NCBI GenBank assembly: GCA_947177375.1
Contig: CAMWUF010000066.1
Span: 1-6,464 of the forward strand
Direction: 5' to 3'
Length of the DNA: 6,464 nucleotides
From: an uncultured Ruminococcus sp.
GTDB taxonomy: Bacteria > Bacillota > Clostridia > Oscillospirales > Ruminococcaceae
The translations under genes and the position numbers were made by a program. Positions 6,404-6,464 of this stretch are shown in pieces. Within the stretch, counting starts at the first letter, position 1. Each line of letters opens with the position of its first letter. The notes beneath the pieces were generated by a model. It did no database searches. It saw nothing but the letters and a program-made list of their open reading frames with translations, and was not told the origin of the DNA.

Positions 6404-6464
6404 ATTTTTTATCTGCTCTGATGTCATAATTTCCATTCATGTCACGAATATGCCGAAGTTCTAC
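6390..6464 (-). CDS. Possible 3' end of an unidentified gene at the right edge
   Basis: On the minus strand one frame is open from the window edge to a TAA at 6392-6390, giving 24 residues ending in RADKKCYQK. The other two minus-strand frames meet stops within the first nine codons. A terminator-like stem overlaps the stop codon, which mildly supports a real gene end. The residues do not resemble a CarA C-terminus as I know it, and I cannot assign a function. With so few codons, chance is a real alternative. Confidence 0.35.
   Translation of the reverse strand, partial: VELRHIRDMNGNYDIRADKKCYQK

Noticed and set aside
1..6464. CRISPR array, tRNA, rRNA or IS element
   Set aside because: No regularly spaced repeats, cloverleaf, rRNA segments, transposase or terminal inverted repeats flanking a gene were seen.

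Overview
The window looks like a low-GC Firmicutes chromosome, most likely a gut Clostridia or Ruminococcus-like bacterium. I infer this from the AT-rich codon use, the strong AGGAGG-type ribosome binding sites, the U-tailed intrinsic terminators and the Gram-positive style of CarB. The species cannot be named from the sequence alone. The window has two transcriptional blocks that converge near 2.9-3.03 kb.

The left block (1-2912, plus strand) is an accessory operon whose beginning lies outside the window. In order it holds the 3' end of a YbjN-like gene, a second complete YbjN-like gene that is a close tandem paralogue with an added Ser-rich tail, a ClpP-like serine protease gene, and a gene for a small VirD4/TraG-type ATPase with no membrane segments. 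The last three genes are tightly packed: a TGATG overlap, then a 6-base gap. The operon ends in a strong intrinsic terminator at 2942-2972. I do not recognise this combination (CesT-like chaperone fold, ClpP, soluble coupling-protein-like ATPase) as a named system. Both enzymes depart from their families at catalytic or signature positions: Asn at the ClpP Asp position, and Asp-Asp in the ATPase Walker B.

The right block (3030-6248, minus strand) is carB, the full-length large subunit of carbamoyl phosphate synthetase, a housekeeping gene of pyrimidine and arginine synthesis. It has its own candidate sigma-A promoter (-35 at 6336-6341, -10 at 6313-6318, 17-base spacer), a leader of about 58 bases with a small hairpin next to the ribosome binding site, and a terminator hairpin at 2987-3014. 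No carA is visible. A nested inverted repeat at 6345-6403 lies between the carB promoter and a possible gene end at the right edge (6390-6464).

The accessory cassette is therefore insulated from carB by back-to-back terminators. How the cassette proteins cooperate is inference: the YbjN-like proteins could present or hold substrates, the ATPase could move or unfold a polymer, and the ClpP-like barrel could degrade or process proteins. There is no gap longer than 300 bases without a gene.
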